A stretch of 64,000 nucleotides of DNA from Isochrysis galbana (GCA_018136815.1 CM030938.1:5294749-5358748), one strand, 5' to 3'. Positions 32,401-44,879 are shown, counted from the stretch's first letter. Notes: generated from the letters alone by a model not told the origin. A program made the numbers and translations.

Positions 32401-33158
32401 AACCAGGATCTAGGATGTCTCTTGCCTCATTTCTGAGTACATCCTGGGTGGCCATGCCCGTGATGCGTGCGAGGACGGCCTCCTCAATTCTGAATCCCGA
32501 GTTTGGCACCAAGTATCCAGAGCACCCATGGAAATATCCAGAGATAGCAAGTCCTGCCAAAATTCGCCCAAATATCCAATAGATATATCCCTAGCTATCC
32601 ATGAATGGATCGTCCGTCTCGGCGGGGTCGGGAGAGGAGTGGCGCGCGCTCCATGACCCTATCGTAATCACGATAGTTGTGGTGGCCCCTTTCCAAACCT
32701 AAGGGCCGCGCGCGAGGTGAGATGATTTGGAGGTTTTTTTTTGGTAGTTGTGGCAAAAGCTTGAAGAGTTTTTATTGAATGCTTGACGACCGCCTTAGAA
32801 ACTTTGCCTCCTACCTCGGCCGAATCATGTGAGCATTCGAAATAGCGAGGCATGTGCGCTTTCGAAATGGCGAGGCGTGTGAGCAATCGAATGAAATATT
32901 CTACGTAATAGTCCTACGCTTGGGTGTGCAGCAAGCGTGGAGCAAGAAGAGCGCGTAGAAGGAGCATGAATTAGAACGAGCGGCCGCGATGAGATGCTTC
33001 CGCATGCGCATAACATGTGCACAGTCCACCAACGATTGTCCGTCTTCAAGACAAAAGCTCACTTTGGTTGTCATCCATCGTCGTCCGGAAGAGCAAGTCT
33101 ACGACGGCTTCTCCCTAGCGATGATGCTGGACTTGATGAAAGTGCGTGCCAATGTCCT
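32401..33158. other. Intergenic, no gene seen
   Basis: Short open frames only. The words CGAAATAGCGAGGC and CGAAATGGCGAGGC are a short tandem duplication around 32838-32876. Confidence 0.5.
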
Positions 33159-36100
33159 TTAAGACGCGACCTTGCAACGCTGCTCATAGAGCCTCGTGAT
33201 AGCAGCGGCGATGACAGGCAGTCCGGTACTCTTGTCATACGCAAGGTCGACACCGGGCATGCATCGTAGGTGGGCGATTTGCTCGGCCGGTGCGCCTGAC
33301 AAAACTACCGTGATGCCGCGGAAGCCGCACATGCGTAGCTCGGCGCAGAGCAATGAGCCTACTAGCGGAGGGTCGCCGTGCTCGTCTATGTTCTCGTCGA
33401 GCAGAACGACATCTGCCGGCACGGCCTCCCCGTCGGGATATGAGAGATCAGGCAAGCGAAGGCCAAGCACCACGTCGACAAAAGCATTGCGCTCCTCCCG
33501 TGTGCATCCGATAGAGCACGAGGCCTCGTCCGCGTCGAGGTAGTGTGTGATAAGAATGTTATGAACTAAGCGCGGCAAATCTTCGTCATCGATCCCGATG
33601 CAGAACATCTTGCGGGTTACTGGTCTACGGGTGAAGGGTATTGCAGCTTCCGCCTTTTCCACTCGCAAGAGCGGACCCGTGCTTGCTAGCGTAATTGCTC
33701 GAGGAAGTGCCTCAAGCGTCATGGCACTGCTTCCGGAGGAACTATGGCCTCCAGGCGAGTCCGGCGCGAAAGCCGACCTTTTGTCCACGAGCTCGCAAGG
33801 GGCCATGGCCCCTCTTAACGCATATTTTGGGTCGCAGCCTGAAGCTGATGTACACCCGTCATCACGTTCGGCATCCAAGAGCGCCTCGACAATTTCGTTG
33901 GATCGTGGAGCCCCAGACGCCAACGGACTCGTGTCATCATTTGAGGAGTGATCCGAGGGCATAGAGCCACATGAGGTGTCAATAGACAACGACCCTGAGG
34001 CTATGGTCATGGACTTCTGTTCCTCCACCTCGGCCGCATTACGTCGCCACAACTTGCCATTCGACCGCCCTCGCGTGTTTGGACTGCATTTGGAGCTGAA
34101 GGTGACGTTCGGACTCGGCTTGCAGGATTGCATGGACAACGCGAACCGACAGGTAGGCGCGGACAAGGATCGCCGACGCCGATCGATGGGCGAGATCAGA
34201 AATGGCGTTGCTGGCAACTCTGTTCGCTGCGGCTGCTGGGCGCAGTCCACGGTTTCATGCAGCTCCGCCCCCATCGCTTGCGCATCTTCGCAAATTGTTC
34301 TCCGCCTCGTATCGGGAGGAGACGGCCTCGAGGTTGAGGTAGGAAGAGCTTCCGAATTCATCATTTGCGTCGGATAGATTGAGAAGCACGGAGACTTCTG
34401 TGTTGCCGGGGACACCAGGGAAGCCTCCGGAGGGAGGGCCGCGTTTGATAGCTCCTGGCTCGGGATGTCGATGGCTGGAAGAGAGAGATGGACCGTGGTC
34501 GTCTCCGCCTCAGTGTCGCACAAGAGGCGGACGGAACCATTCGCAACAGCCATGGCGCGAGAGACTGTTTCCAAGCCGACCCCATCCGACGTTGCTGAGG
34601 CGACGTGGGACTTGTAGCCCGGAAGAAACACGCGCCGGCATTCCTCTTCGTCGAGCGCTTTGAATCCAACACAGTTTTTATTTGTCACACGCACATGGAC
34701 ATGCCCTTCTTCAAGGTTGGCGGACACTCGCACATCAGTCCCGTTCCTCCGATATTTCAAAGCGTTGGACATGACCTGGCATCGGATGCAGCACATCGTC
34801 AGTCGCGTTCCGCTAAATCCGCGGGTCAAATTCGCAATAATGATTGGCATTGGGCAGCCTTCCGAAGAAACACAGGCCAGAATGCAGGCACCACATGCCG
34901 TGCCAACATGCTCACCTCGTCCATAGCAAGCTTCAGCACAGTGGTGTCCACTGCGAGATGCCTATCGAGTCCAGCATCAAGCACGCCAGCACCACAGAGC
35001 GTCTGCGTGAGAAAAGCATTGAGGTCGACAGGAGAGCAGCGGGACACGTATTGACCACGCTCAAGCTGAACAAAGACCTAAATAAAGGGGGGAAGGGGGC
35101 GGGGTATGGCCGTTGCGCCACCATGGCAAGACGCGCTCTTTCGTTTCGTTGGGGTGTGCGATCGTGACAGCAGAGCACGCGAGAATTAATGCCCGCCAGA
35201 TGATGCGTGCGTGAGGAAGATTAATTCGAGTCTCACGAGGTCACAAAAGGGGACGTGTACGTGGGAGACGGGGCAAAGTAATGCCGGGTAACGTGCCGGC
35301 ACGCGCGACAAGAGGGGAGGCGAGGTGGGAGACTCGCCTGACGCCGGTGAAACCATTCCACCGCTTCACGCAAGTGGCTCATCGGAGTGAGGAGCATCTC
35401 TTCCATCTCTGGGGGCAAAGGCTTGTTCAGGAATGGCTCCAGAAGATGGCGGAAGGTCGAGATGGCATTGATGGCTGAGCCACAACGCCCCTTGATTACG
35501 TGATTTAGCCGTTTGTCCGCCGCGACTTCTGCAGCATGTACCGCATTGGTACGCTCGAGCTCCAAAGCATTCTCCTCAGCGGCGGCTACGCGAGCAGCAG
35601 CCTCGACAGTTGCGTGAACCGAGGCCTGCGCCTCAGCGAGCCAGTCACGAAAGAGTGAGCGCCGCACCAATGCCACAGAGTAGCCGAGCATCTCTCCGAG
35701 GAGGAAGACGCTCACAGCAAGGGTGGTGTTGGATACAGCCTGAGGCGTGAGCTGCTTGGAATCGAAGTCAACGTTCGCCAAACCGACGCAGCATATGATG
35801 ACCAAGCGACTTGTCATCATTGAATGCGGCGGCAACGACATGAAGCGATGATGTGCGCCGGCCAGCATGAGCAACAATGCCATACATGCAGCTTCAATGG
35901 AGTCGATCCCAAGGCTCACTCCCTCTTGGTTCGAAAGCAGCTTCACATGGAGCGCCGACTGGCACTCGAGGATGACGGGCGCATTGACAGGGGGTGAGGC
36001 GTCACCGACGTGTCGGGAAACGCTGTAAAGCACATTGAAGACGTAGGAAAGTCCAGCTAGTAAAGTACTGGCCGTGTGCCAGGCGTTAAACTCAGAGAGG

Positions 36101-37230
36101 GCTTTCCACATGTCCACAGAATGCTTGCGTCGATGGCGTGCATACAGTAGCACAGATGCGTATGGTATGATGATGCCGGCAACGGGTCGTGTGCTCGACG
36201 ACATTTGCGCCCCAAAGAGGCAGATGGCAATTGCTGAACAGCACGCGTAAGTATGCGACGCATGCAGCCGAGAAAACGCTAGGACCGTGTAGACGCGCTC
36301 GACGCGAGCGTCGTCGAAGACGAGCGTGAAAGGAGAAAGGCTCACGCTGCTTGGATCACCCCCTCCATTCTTCAGGAACCACTTCAGCATCTCGGCCTGA
36401 ACGGACGACTCCGTCGTCGCACCCACAGAACCATGCTGCCCTGATGGAAGCTCCGTGCTCGCTTTGCTAAGTGCCGGGCGCCCCACACGTGTCCCCACAG
36501 ATGGCGCTGTAGTCTGAGAGAGGCTTGCGGACTGTGCATTCGAGTGTGAAGGCATTCTCGTTGTCGGATCCATAGGGGCCGTGTTGCTATCCGGAAGCTG
36601 ATGTGTCTCGCCGTGAGAAGCTAGAGTGATGGATGTGATGTGCGTGCCGATTGCCTCACCCAGCATGAGGGCAAGCCACATCAACAAGGACGATTCGCGA
36701 TGGGGCATCTCTGTCCAACCATCAGCCAAACTGTACCCTATACCCATGACAAGAGTGATGCACAGCCTGTGGCCCTCGCTGATACCGGAGAGGTGGAGAT
36801 AGACTGTCACAGCCATGGTCAGTGCAGCATACGTCCAGACGGCGCGGTCGTTGGCGTGCAAGCCGAGGCCCCCATACCGTGTCCCCAAGACGAAGAAGCA
36901 GTTGGCAATCGTCGATATGAGGAGCCACATGCGACCAAAAGTGAGTGTGGCCCGCTCTTGGTCGGGGAGCGCGCGTATGGCGAGTCGAGCGAGTAGCAGA
37001 TTGAAAAAAAAGAGCATGCAGATAAGCCCCTCGTACCACATGGATGGGGAGAGCAGGTAGGCGGCAAAACCGATGGCAACACCGCAGGCACAGAAGACGA
37101 AGTGGACAGGCTCAACCTTGCGGAAGAGCATGAGACGGTCGCGCCGGTTGGAGGCATTCCTCATGACGCGCGATGGCACTGGGATGCCACCCGATGTTCC
37201 CTCCTTCTCTGCGCACGCGGGGCGTTGCAT
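33159..37230 (-). CDS. Membrane-bound hybrid histidine kinase
   Basis: Minus-strand exons are 37230-35338, 35077-34916 and 34775-33159, giving 1223 residues. The N-terminal half has roughly ten hydrophobic segments (for example VHFVFCACGVAIGFAAYLL and SSLLMWLALMLGEAIG), a multi-pass sensor. A coiled linker leads to the dimerisation helix with phospho-acceptor His-577 in RLNHVIKG. The N box, DEVMSNALKYRRN, is assembled across intron 2. A short G-box region follows (SDGVGLETVSRAMAVANG). After a long disordered linker comes a receiver domain: acidic GIDDED, phospho-acceptor Asp in VVLLDENID, VLSG and YDKS with the conserved Lys. Signal phosphorelay from membrane to receiver is expected; the ligand is unknown. 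Intron 1 (35337-35078) needs a GC donor (CAG|GCGAGT). Met 37230 is preferred because upstream codons are Gly-rich. Confidence 0.85.
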
Positions 37231-38011
37231 GGAGGCCGCTTCTCCGCCCCCACTCAGGTTGGCGATCTGGCTCGCCCGCGCCTCTGGCCCCTGGGCTGCT
37301 GACCCTTGCCCCCCTGGTCTCCCTCCCCTCCCCTCTGCCTCCGCCCCCCCCCCCCCCCCCACCCCTACCCTTCTTCCCCCCCTCCCCCCTCCCCCTCCCC
37401 GGAAGGGCCCCCTTGCTTCTTCCAGGACGCCCTGCCAAAGTCTAGAGAAACGAGAGAAATAGCGTATATGAGGGGGAGAGGGCAGCGACTCCGCCGAACG
37501 CAGACGCAGTAGGAGGTGTCTGTTGGGTGGCTCAACGGAAGATCGTGATTGCGAGCTCATTCGAGCTCACGTCCATCTCGCCCACGAGGGCGGAAGGCGT
37601 CTAGATCTCCCCCGCGTAGCGCTCGCTCATCCATCCGCTGAGCTCAAGATCTCGAACACACGCTATCAGAGCTCGGCGACGAGATGGGAGATCTAGATCA
37701 CATTGCCAGGAGATTTCGCCGGATATGAGAAGGGCTCTAGATCCTGCGAGCTACGAGTTCTCGAGCTTCGAGCTCGGTTCGAGGTTGGAATGAGATGCTG
37801 AAATATGCGATCTTGATCTCAGCTCATGGTGCTGGTACCTCGGCTTCATTTCTTTCGATGCCCGTCGAACGAGGGCGACTCAGGCCGTGCACCACGCATT
37901 TTAAGTACTAACCAAGGCCTCCCCCCGAGGGTCCAAAGTTGGCCCCCCGCGGCCAGAGTTTCGAGATTTTTTTTAAAAAATTGGAGGTCCCAAAGAAATC
38001 TTATGATAATC
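37231..38011. promoter_or_regulatory. 5' flank of the histidine kinase
   Basis: On the gene strand this is G-rich (plus-strand C runs at 37337-37410). Further upstream there are repeated GAGCTC and AGATCT words (37550-37830). No gene. Confidence 0.3.
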
Positions 38012-38099
38012 AATAATGTCATATCCTAGCTTGCCCCACTAGCTAATTGGACACAACTTTGCATCTTGCAGCTTTGCAGCCGCCATGCCTGACGAGCCC
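38012..38099 (+). repeat. Dispersed repeat family B, copy 3
   Basis: The same core as 27311-27388, with an 11-base insertion before CCGCCATGCCTGACGAGCC. Confidence 0.8.
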
Positions 38100-38165
38100 A
38101 GCTGTTCGAGTGATATTGATATCTGATATCCGTATCCGTAGGCGTAGGCCGTAGGGGGAGAGTAG

Positions 38166-38796
38166 TCAGAGTTTTCTTGTTGTCCTAGTTTAATCCTAGT
38201 GCTGAGGGACCGTGCCTCATCGGCAACGGAGCCCCTACCCCGCGATGGGGGTATGCGCGGTTGGTGCATATGGCTCGTCCAGTGTCCAGTGTATGTGGCT
38301 AGGGATGCTAGCCAACAAGCAGACCTCTTACAAGACTACAGACTACAATTTCTAACGTGGTACCCCCGCCGAAAGACCACCCCCACCCCAACCCCAACCC
38401 CAACTCCCAACTTCCAACTTCTACAACCATAGCGCGCTCGACGACGCCGCTCAAGGGTACAACACCACAACGAATAAACTCGACAAATTCGTTGAAAATC
38501 TTTTCTTCGACTCAGTGGCCGCCGACCGCGCCACACGCTCCTCCAAGTGGTGGGACCTGGACCATATGACATATGACCATATGGCCAAATCACTCAACAA
38601 CTTCAGTGACAGCCACAGCCAGAACCGCCCGCACTCGACAGTTCAAGGGTGGCAAAACAACAAATCCACGACATCGAATGACTCCAAAATCCATCCCTCA
38701 GCATCTTTTCTTAGAGCCCTCGAGGCGTCGAGACGCCTAGCGGATACCGGCGGGTCCGTAGTAGGTGTTAGCACAGAAAATTCAGAATTTTTTTAA
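38166..38796 (+). mobile_element. Family C element with retroelement ORF, uninterrupted copy
   Basis: Family C (38166-38357) is followed by the gag-element N-terminal peptide (HNSALDDAAQGYNTTTNKLD-like, KWWDLDHM, NNFSDSHSQN). It continues through TVQGWQNN into HPSASFLRALEASRR. Relative to 17547-20626 it lacks the MITE, so it preserves the empty site. It ends near 38796 in a T-run. Confidence 0.7.
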
Positions 38797-38837
38797 ATTG
38801 TTCCCGATCATGCCGCGTCGCGCTTGAGACGCCTTCT

Positions 38838-38859
38838 TTGCCTCCGCCCCCCCCCGCCC

Positions 38860-38897
<38 letters not shown>

Positions 38898-38900
38898 CGC
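38838..38900 (+). repeat. Poly-C tract
   Basis: About 35 consecutive C within CCGCCC-rich sequence, ending in GCGCGCGCGC. Confidence 0.95.
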
Positions 38901-38979
38901 GCGCGCATCCGCGAGACAGAATCTCTAAATACTCTCTCTTCTAGAGAGAGACAGAAAGGCAGGGAGGGAGAGAATCAAT

Positions 38980-39131
38980 CGTGGTGGTGGTGGTGGGGGG
39001 GGGGGGAAGAGAGGAAGGGAGAGAAAGAGAGAGAAAGAGAGAGAAAGAGAGAGAAAGAGAGAGGCAGGGGGGGGGCGGGGTGTGTGTTGGGGGGGAAAGA
39101 GAAGAAGGGAGAGAAAGAGAGAGAAAGAGAG

Positions 39132-39166
<35 letters not shown>

Positions 39167-39410
39167 GAGAGGCAGGGAGGGAGGCAGGGAGGGACAGGGC
39201 CGGGAGAGAGAGGGAGATCGTCGAGGGGGAGAGAGGGAAGGGAGGGAGAGAGGGAGAGAGGGAGAGAGGGAAAGAGAGAGAGGGAAAGAGGGAGAGGAGG
39301 AGAGAGAGAGAGAGAGAGGAGAGAGGGAGAGGGAGGAAAGAGAGAGAGGGAAAGAGGGAGAGGAGGAGAGAGAGAGAGAGAGAGAGGAGAGACAGAGAGG
39401 AGGAGAGAGA
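38980..39410 (+). repeat. Homopurine GA/GAAA tract upstream of SHMT
   Basis: More than 400 bases almost free of pyrimidines, built of GAGAGAAAGA units with G-runs. It lies immediately before the SHMT start codon, so it is probably in the promoter or 5' UTR. Confidence 0.9.
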
Positions 39411-39426
39411 GCGCTCAGCTCGGTCG

Positions 39427-42400
39427 ATGCTCGCTCGCCGCTCGCTGCGCCTCGGCTCGCGCGCCCTTGCGCGCGGGATCGCCGCGCCAGCGCGCGCGTC
39501 CGAGCAGGCCGCATTCAAGGACATCGACCTCAATGCCCCGCTCTCTCAGACGGTCTGCCCGCCCCCCCACCCCACCCACACCCATCGCTTTCTTCTGCAG
39601 GCGGTGGCCGGGTGGCAGTGCTCATGGAGCTGGAGGGGACGCTCACTCATGCTGGGGGCCAAGGGGGTGGGGTGAGGGGGCAGGAGGGGCAGAAATTGGG
39701 GGAAGGACGGGGCGTGCTGTCATGCACATGCGTTGGCGCTCCCGGCCGGTGGGGAGGATGGGCCGCACCAATGGCCTGCAGATTCAGCGGCGAGAGCCCT
39801 CAAACTGCTCTGCAGGACCCAGAGCTCTATGACATCATTGAGCATGAGAAACGTCGCCAGCAGACCTCGCTCGTGCTGATTCCCTCCGAGAACTTTGCGT
39901 CACAGTCCGTGCTCGATGCGCTCGGTTCAGTCATGCAGAACAAATACTCGGAGGGGTATCCCTACGCGCGATACTATGGCGGCAACGAATTCATTGACAT
40001 GGCAGAGGATCTCTGTCGCACCCGCGCGCTGCATGCCTTCAAGGTGGGTACCCCAACGTAGTCTCCTTCTGAGCATCCGCTAAGCTCTTCATTTGCCACG
40101 TGCTGGCGTGTCGCGGCTAGCCTGGCGTCCTTGTCAGCAATTGCATGAGTTTTGCTATCAAAGCATGGCCCACTCTGTTGTGCTCGAGACTATGTGTTCA
40201 GCCTTTGATGGAGTTGGTGCCGCTTCAAGGGGCGTTCTTCACCTGTGCTACCACTCCCGTCATCAGCACGTTATACTTCCTACCGCAATTGCGTTGTCAG
40301 GTGTCTCCAGACAAGTGGGGCGTGAACGTTCAGCCGCATTCCGGATCTCCGGCCAACTTTGCAGTGTTTTCGGCTCTCCTCAATCCTCACGATCGGTTGA
40401 TGGGCCTCGACCTTCCGCATGGAGGGCATCTGTCACACGGCTTCCAGGTGCGAGATGCGATCACTACATGGTCTACGGGCACATTTGCAAAGCGTTTGTG
40501 GACACTGTCATGTTGCTAGAGGCATTGCATCGAGATGTGTGGGGGGGGGGGGGCGGGGCGGGTATGTGCTCATCGCTCGGACGTGGTGGCAAGAGTGTTC
40601 ATCAGATTGATTCCATCAAATAGTGGGCAAGGTGGGGTCAACGTGCTTCCTTTCCATCAAGACACCTCAGTCCCGCAGCCCTCACCCCTTCACCGCCTTC
40701 GGGCCGCTTTCCCCCCCAGACTGACACCAAGGCCGTGTCTATGGTGTCACGATACTTCACCTCGATGCCCTATCGGCTCAATGAGGCAACCGGGCTTATT
40801 GACTACGACAAGCTCGAGGAACAGGTAGGCGCCCCTGCTTCAGGAGGCATCTCGGCTCCAAGGGGTTAATCATGCTGCTCATCCTGCCTAGCCCCATGCA
40901 CCCACGCAACCAAATCTGCACATGTGCCATCTTTCTGTCGCCACCTCTATTTGCGCATTTAGCACTTTGGGGACTGCCATGCATGCATGGTTGAACATTC
41001 GACACGTACACCCCTCGGCAAACATCAGGCGACTCTCTTCCGGCCGAAGATGATCATCGCAGGCACCTCCGCTTATTCCCGCCACATCGACTACCCGCGT
41101 ATGCGGCAGATTTGCGACAAGGCAAGCGTCATTCCTCGAACGTCTGCACGGCAGTTGCTCATTGCTCATTGCGCCTAGCAGCACACTACGCTATCGTGCT
41201 CCGCTGACTCACGCGTTAATGTCTCTCCACCTTCTGATTTTGTGACTCCAGGTCGGCGCGCACATGCTTGCGGACATGGCGCACATTTCTGGCCTTGTTG
41301 CCGCCGGAGTGGTACCCTCGCCCTTCGACTATGCCGATGTTGTCACCACCACCACCCACAAATCACTGCGCGGCCCGCGTGGCGCCATGATCTTTTACCG
41401 CAAGGGGGTGAAGGGCACGGACAAGAAAGGTGAGGACGCGCGCCGGGGCGATGGGTCTTTGCATGCCGCCCCAAACTGGTTACATATTTGTGTCACCCTC
41501 ATCTGTTCCAAGACCCGACTTGGTGGACGAACTCGTGCTAACGGCGAGGATCGCTCTCTATTACACGGCAATCGTGCCCTCATAGCCCTTTCCGAGCTCC
41601 ACGAAGCAAAGCTTACGATGTATCGCCCGTCTTCACTATCAGCAGACCCGCACGATTGCTAATACGTGATGATCATCAGGCTGGGCATACGACCACCCCA
41701 CCCCTGCTCGCCTGCCTCCTCATTGCAGGCAAGGAGATTATGTACGATCTTGAAGGCCCTATCAATGCTGCCGTCTTCCCCGGCCACCAAGGAGGGCCGC
41801 ACAATCACACAATTACGGCCCTTGCTACCGCGCTCAAGCAAGCTGCCTCCCCTGAGTTTGTCTCCTATCAGCAGCAGGCAAGCTCACAGACCCGCCCCTC
41901 CCCTGTGGGGCGCCATGCATTGCCATGCGGCGCACTCGCCTCCTTCCCTCCTCAGCATCGACCCATTTTTACACCTGCTCCGCCACAATATCAGGTTCTC
42001 AAGAACTGTGCTCGTTTTGCTTCCGCAATGATGGAGCGCGGGTACTCGCTCGTTTCAGGAGGCACCGACAACCATCTTCTTCTCGTGGACCTAAAGCCGT
42101 CGGGTATCGATGGCGCACGTGTCGAATCCGGTGAGGCACCGCTTGCACTGTCTTTGACCTACACCTTCCGAACTTATATTCCCTTGGCAAGCAACACGAT
42201 TGAGTACATAGCGAGCATCATGTCATGGTTGGTCTAGCACCGCAATTTCAATTGCTGCCAACGCCAACTTCCGGTCTGTGGTGTTTTAATGGAAAGGGCC
42301 GCATGCGCCTACCGCGCTTAGCTCAAGCATAGTCAAGGTATCACCCTCGCCCCGGAACCTTGCAGTGCTTGAGATGGCTAACGTTGCGCTCAACAAGAAT

Positions 42401-42890
42401 ACGGTACCTGGTGATAAGTCCGCCTTCATCCCGGGTGGAATTCGTGTCGGAACTCCTGCGCTCACGTCGCGTGGGTTCGCCGAGGAGGACTTTGTCGCCG
42501 TCGCCGAGTTCATTCACCGTGGCGTTTCCATCGCCAAAGAGGTGAGCCATCACCTCGGCCACTTTCAATCCCACATCGCACACCGACAGCTTCGTTCTTC
42601 CCTCTCGATCCTCGTGGTTCCCTGGATATGCAACCGTAGCTGTGCCAATTTGGTGGCCAGCCTAGGACTGGCCCCGCTCGTCGGATACCTAGTTGACTAG
42701 TCGCATGGTTGCTCATCTCTTGCAGGTAAACTCGTCGGAAGGTGTCGGCAAAAAGCTAGCTGACTTCAAGGCAGCGCTCAAGGCTAAGGAATGGCCAAAG
42801 CTCACTGCTCTGCGCTCCGATGTTGAGTCCTTTGCCGCACAATTCCCCGTTGTCGGCTTCGATGCTAGCACGATGAAGTATAAGCAATAG
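39427..42890 (+). CDS. SHMT: Serine hydroxymethyltransferase, mitochondrial type, 10 exons
   Basis: Exons: 39427-39552, 39816-40043, 40301-40447, 40720-40824, 41029-41121, 41252-41429, 41729-41877, 41995-42130, 42366-42541, 42726-42890; 500 residues. The N-terminus is Arg/Ala-rich without acids ([17 protein letters not shown]), a mitochondrial presequence. Family blocks: [72 protein letters not shown]-type [13 protein letters not shown], and the PLP-binding [13 protein letters not shown] (Lys-270). Also [11 protein letters not shown] and [12 protein letters not shown]. It interconverts serine and glycine, charging tetrahydrofolate with a one-carbon unit. Introns 5 (41122-41251) and 7 (41878-41994) begin with GCAAGC; the protein frame requires these boundaries. 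The remainder are GT-AG. Confidence 0.96.
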
Positions 42891-43659
42891 GCCCTAATGC
42901 CATCGCGACATACCGTCCATCTACACGATGGATCGATCACTCCTTGATCATCTAATCGTTTGTGCCCCTTGGCCCGAGCCAACTCGAGCTAGCCAACAAC
43001 TAGCTCGATGCCTTCCGCAATCCGCACTTTCGGATGACGAGCTGGTTTCCGGGTTAGGATGCCCATTTTGGACTTAGTTCTCGTCGCGTTCAAGTTAGTT
43101 TGCGGTTGCGGGGATACTACAGGGTTGATGTTGTATGTTGTCATGAATACGAATAGCCATGGAGTCATGAATACGAATACTTGCAGTCATGGAAGTCAAG
43201 CAACAGTTTTATTTGCTACCCGGCGTGTTTGTCGAATTGAGCGTGGCATTAGACATTACGGCTCTGGGCGACGCCGACCGTCGCAATAGGAGCGGCAACC
43301 CTGGCGCCTTGACGCTTGACGCTCTCACACCAGAAGGTACAACCTGAGGTCCAATTTTGTTTCACCCCCCCCCCCCCCTCCCCATTTTGGTATAAAGTTG
43401 TCGACAGACCATGGAAGCACCCACACTCTGGAGGTCTGGAGGGTAGACCGGCGACCGGTGACTCGCCGCCCCTCATTTTAGGGACTCCCACTCAGTGGCT
43501 CAGTCCCTTTTTTTGGCTGACACCACCACATACCACATATCGGGTGGCCCAGCCCTGCGGCTTCCCCTATGGCCTATGGGTGGGTCGCTTGGGGCAGTCT
43601 CTCCTCCCTTGTAGCTAGGGCGCTATCCCAGGTCGCTCTCGTGTTCACTGTTTTCTTGT
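42891..43659. other. 3' flank of SHMT, no gene
   Basis: Contains a poly-C run (43365-43380). No gene was recognised. Confidence 0.5.
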
Positions 43660-43663
43660 ATGA

Positions 43664-43745
43664 GGCTTCTCCGCACTCCCTCTCCTCTCTCCTGCGGCCT
43701 GCGGCAAGCGCGATGGCGTGCCTGCGACAGGCCTGCAGCTGGGCG
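43664..43745 (+). repeat. Dispersed repeat shared with 2318-2396
   Basis: Both contain CTCCTG, then GCGCGATGGCG, TGCGACAGGCCTGCAGCTG. In this copy it abuts the temptin-like ORF and may have replaced its 5' exon. Confidence 0.8.
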
Positions 43746-43764
43746 CGCGGAGAGCGAGAGAGGT

Positions 43765-44831
43765 ATGCCGCTTCCACTGGCGACCGTCGTCCCTTGGGTC
43801 GGCTATGAGAGCTACGAGCGGCTCGTGCCCAACGGCCGCGTCAACGGCAAGGACACGGGGCACAAGGTCAACAACCCGACGCACGCCGCCTTCCGATTCG
43901 CCTTCCGTGACGAAGGCAGGGCGTGGACCACCTCTCTCTGCCTCGCGGATACGGACAGCGACGGGCAGAGCAACGGGATGGAGCTGGGGGACCCCTGCTG
44001 CGTGTGGAGCGTCGGCGTGGACGAGGGCGAGCTGCTCGGCTTCTCTACCGACGACATCTCGCTCGCGGGGGACGAGTCGTCGAGGACCTCGAGGAGCATG
44101 CCTGTCTGCGCGCCGCCGCCGCTCGCGGTGGGTACGACCCCTCTCTCGCCCCCTTCCTCCCCCGTGTCCTCGCCCCCTATCTCCGCGCCCTCGCCCCCTT
44201 CCTCCCCCGCGTCCTCGCCCCCTTCCTCCGCGTCCCCGCCCACCCTGCCGCTGCTCGCCCACGGTGTGCTCATGTCCGTCGCGTGGGGCGTGCTCCTCCC
44301 CTCGGGCGCCTTTTTCTCGCTCGCTTGGCGCTCCCGGCTCACCGGCGGCCGCTGGCTCCGTGTGCATCGCGTGGTGCAGGTGTGTTTCTCCCTCCTCGCG
44401 CCCCCCATCGGCCCTCCCCACCCAAAAAGGGAGGAAACCCCAACAACGCACTCCCCCCCCCCCCCCCGATCTCTCAGGGAAGCGGCCTTGCGGTGGCCGC
44501 CGCCGGCGTCGCGCTCGCCGTCGCGTCGGTGCCCCGAGGGCGCCACTTCTCGCACCCCCATCACACGCTCGGGATCGTCGCCTTCGCCCTCGCCCTGCTG
44601 TAGCCGCTCAACGCGCTCGTGCGCGGCACGCCCGGCGCCCGCACCGCACGCCGCGCCGTGTGGCGGGTCGCGCACAAGGGGACGGGCTACGCCGTGCTCG
44701 GCGTGGGCGTCTACCAGGCCCTCTCGGGGCGCGCCCTCATGCCGAGCCAAGGCGACGCCGTTCTCGTCGCGTACGGGGTGCTCCTGGGCCTCTCCTTCGG
44801 GGTGCTCGCGGGGGGGCTCATGGTAGGGTGA
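43765..44831 (+). pseudogene. Temptin-like domain plus cytochrome b561, interrupted by TAG
   Basis: Exons to 44379 and 44478-44831, phase-0 GT-AG intron. The first exon encodes a temptin-type domain: YERLVPNGRVNG, TSLCLADTDSDGQSNGMELG, DPCCVW. A Ser/Pro-rich hinge follows. The b561 part has hydrophobic helices with four candidate haem-ligand histidines: LLAHGVLM, RVHRVVQ, HPHHTLG and RVAHKGTGY. Such proteins move electrons from ascorbate across membranes. At 44601-44603 an in-frame TAG replaces the residue that is usually Gln in FALALLQPLNA, while the frame after it remains perfectly domain-like to 44831. A signal peptide is missing: repeat sequence abuts the presumed start (ATG 43765). It is either a young pseudogene, a sequencing error or a readthrough site. 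Confidence 0.75.
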
Positions 44832-44879
44832 GAGTCCCCACAGGGAGGGGAAGAAACCCTGAGGGAAAGGAGACCAAAT

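Noticed and set aside
38980-39410. Long Arg/Glu open frame
   Set aside because: It is the translation of a GA repeat; the real SHMT start is at 39427.
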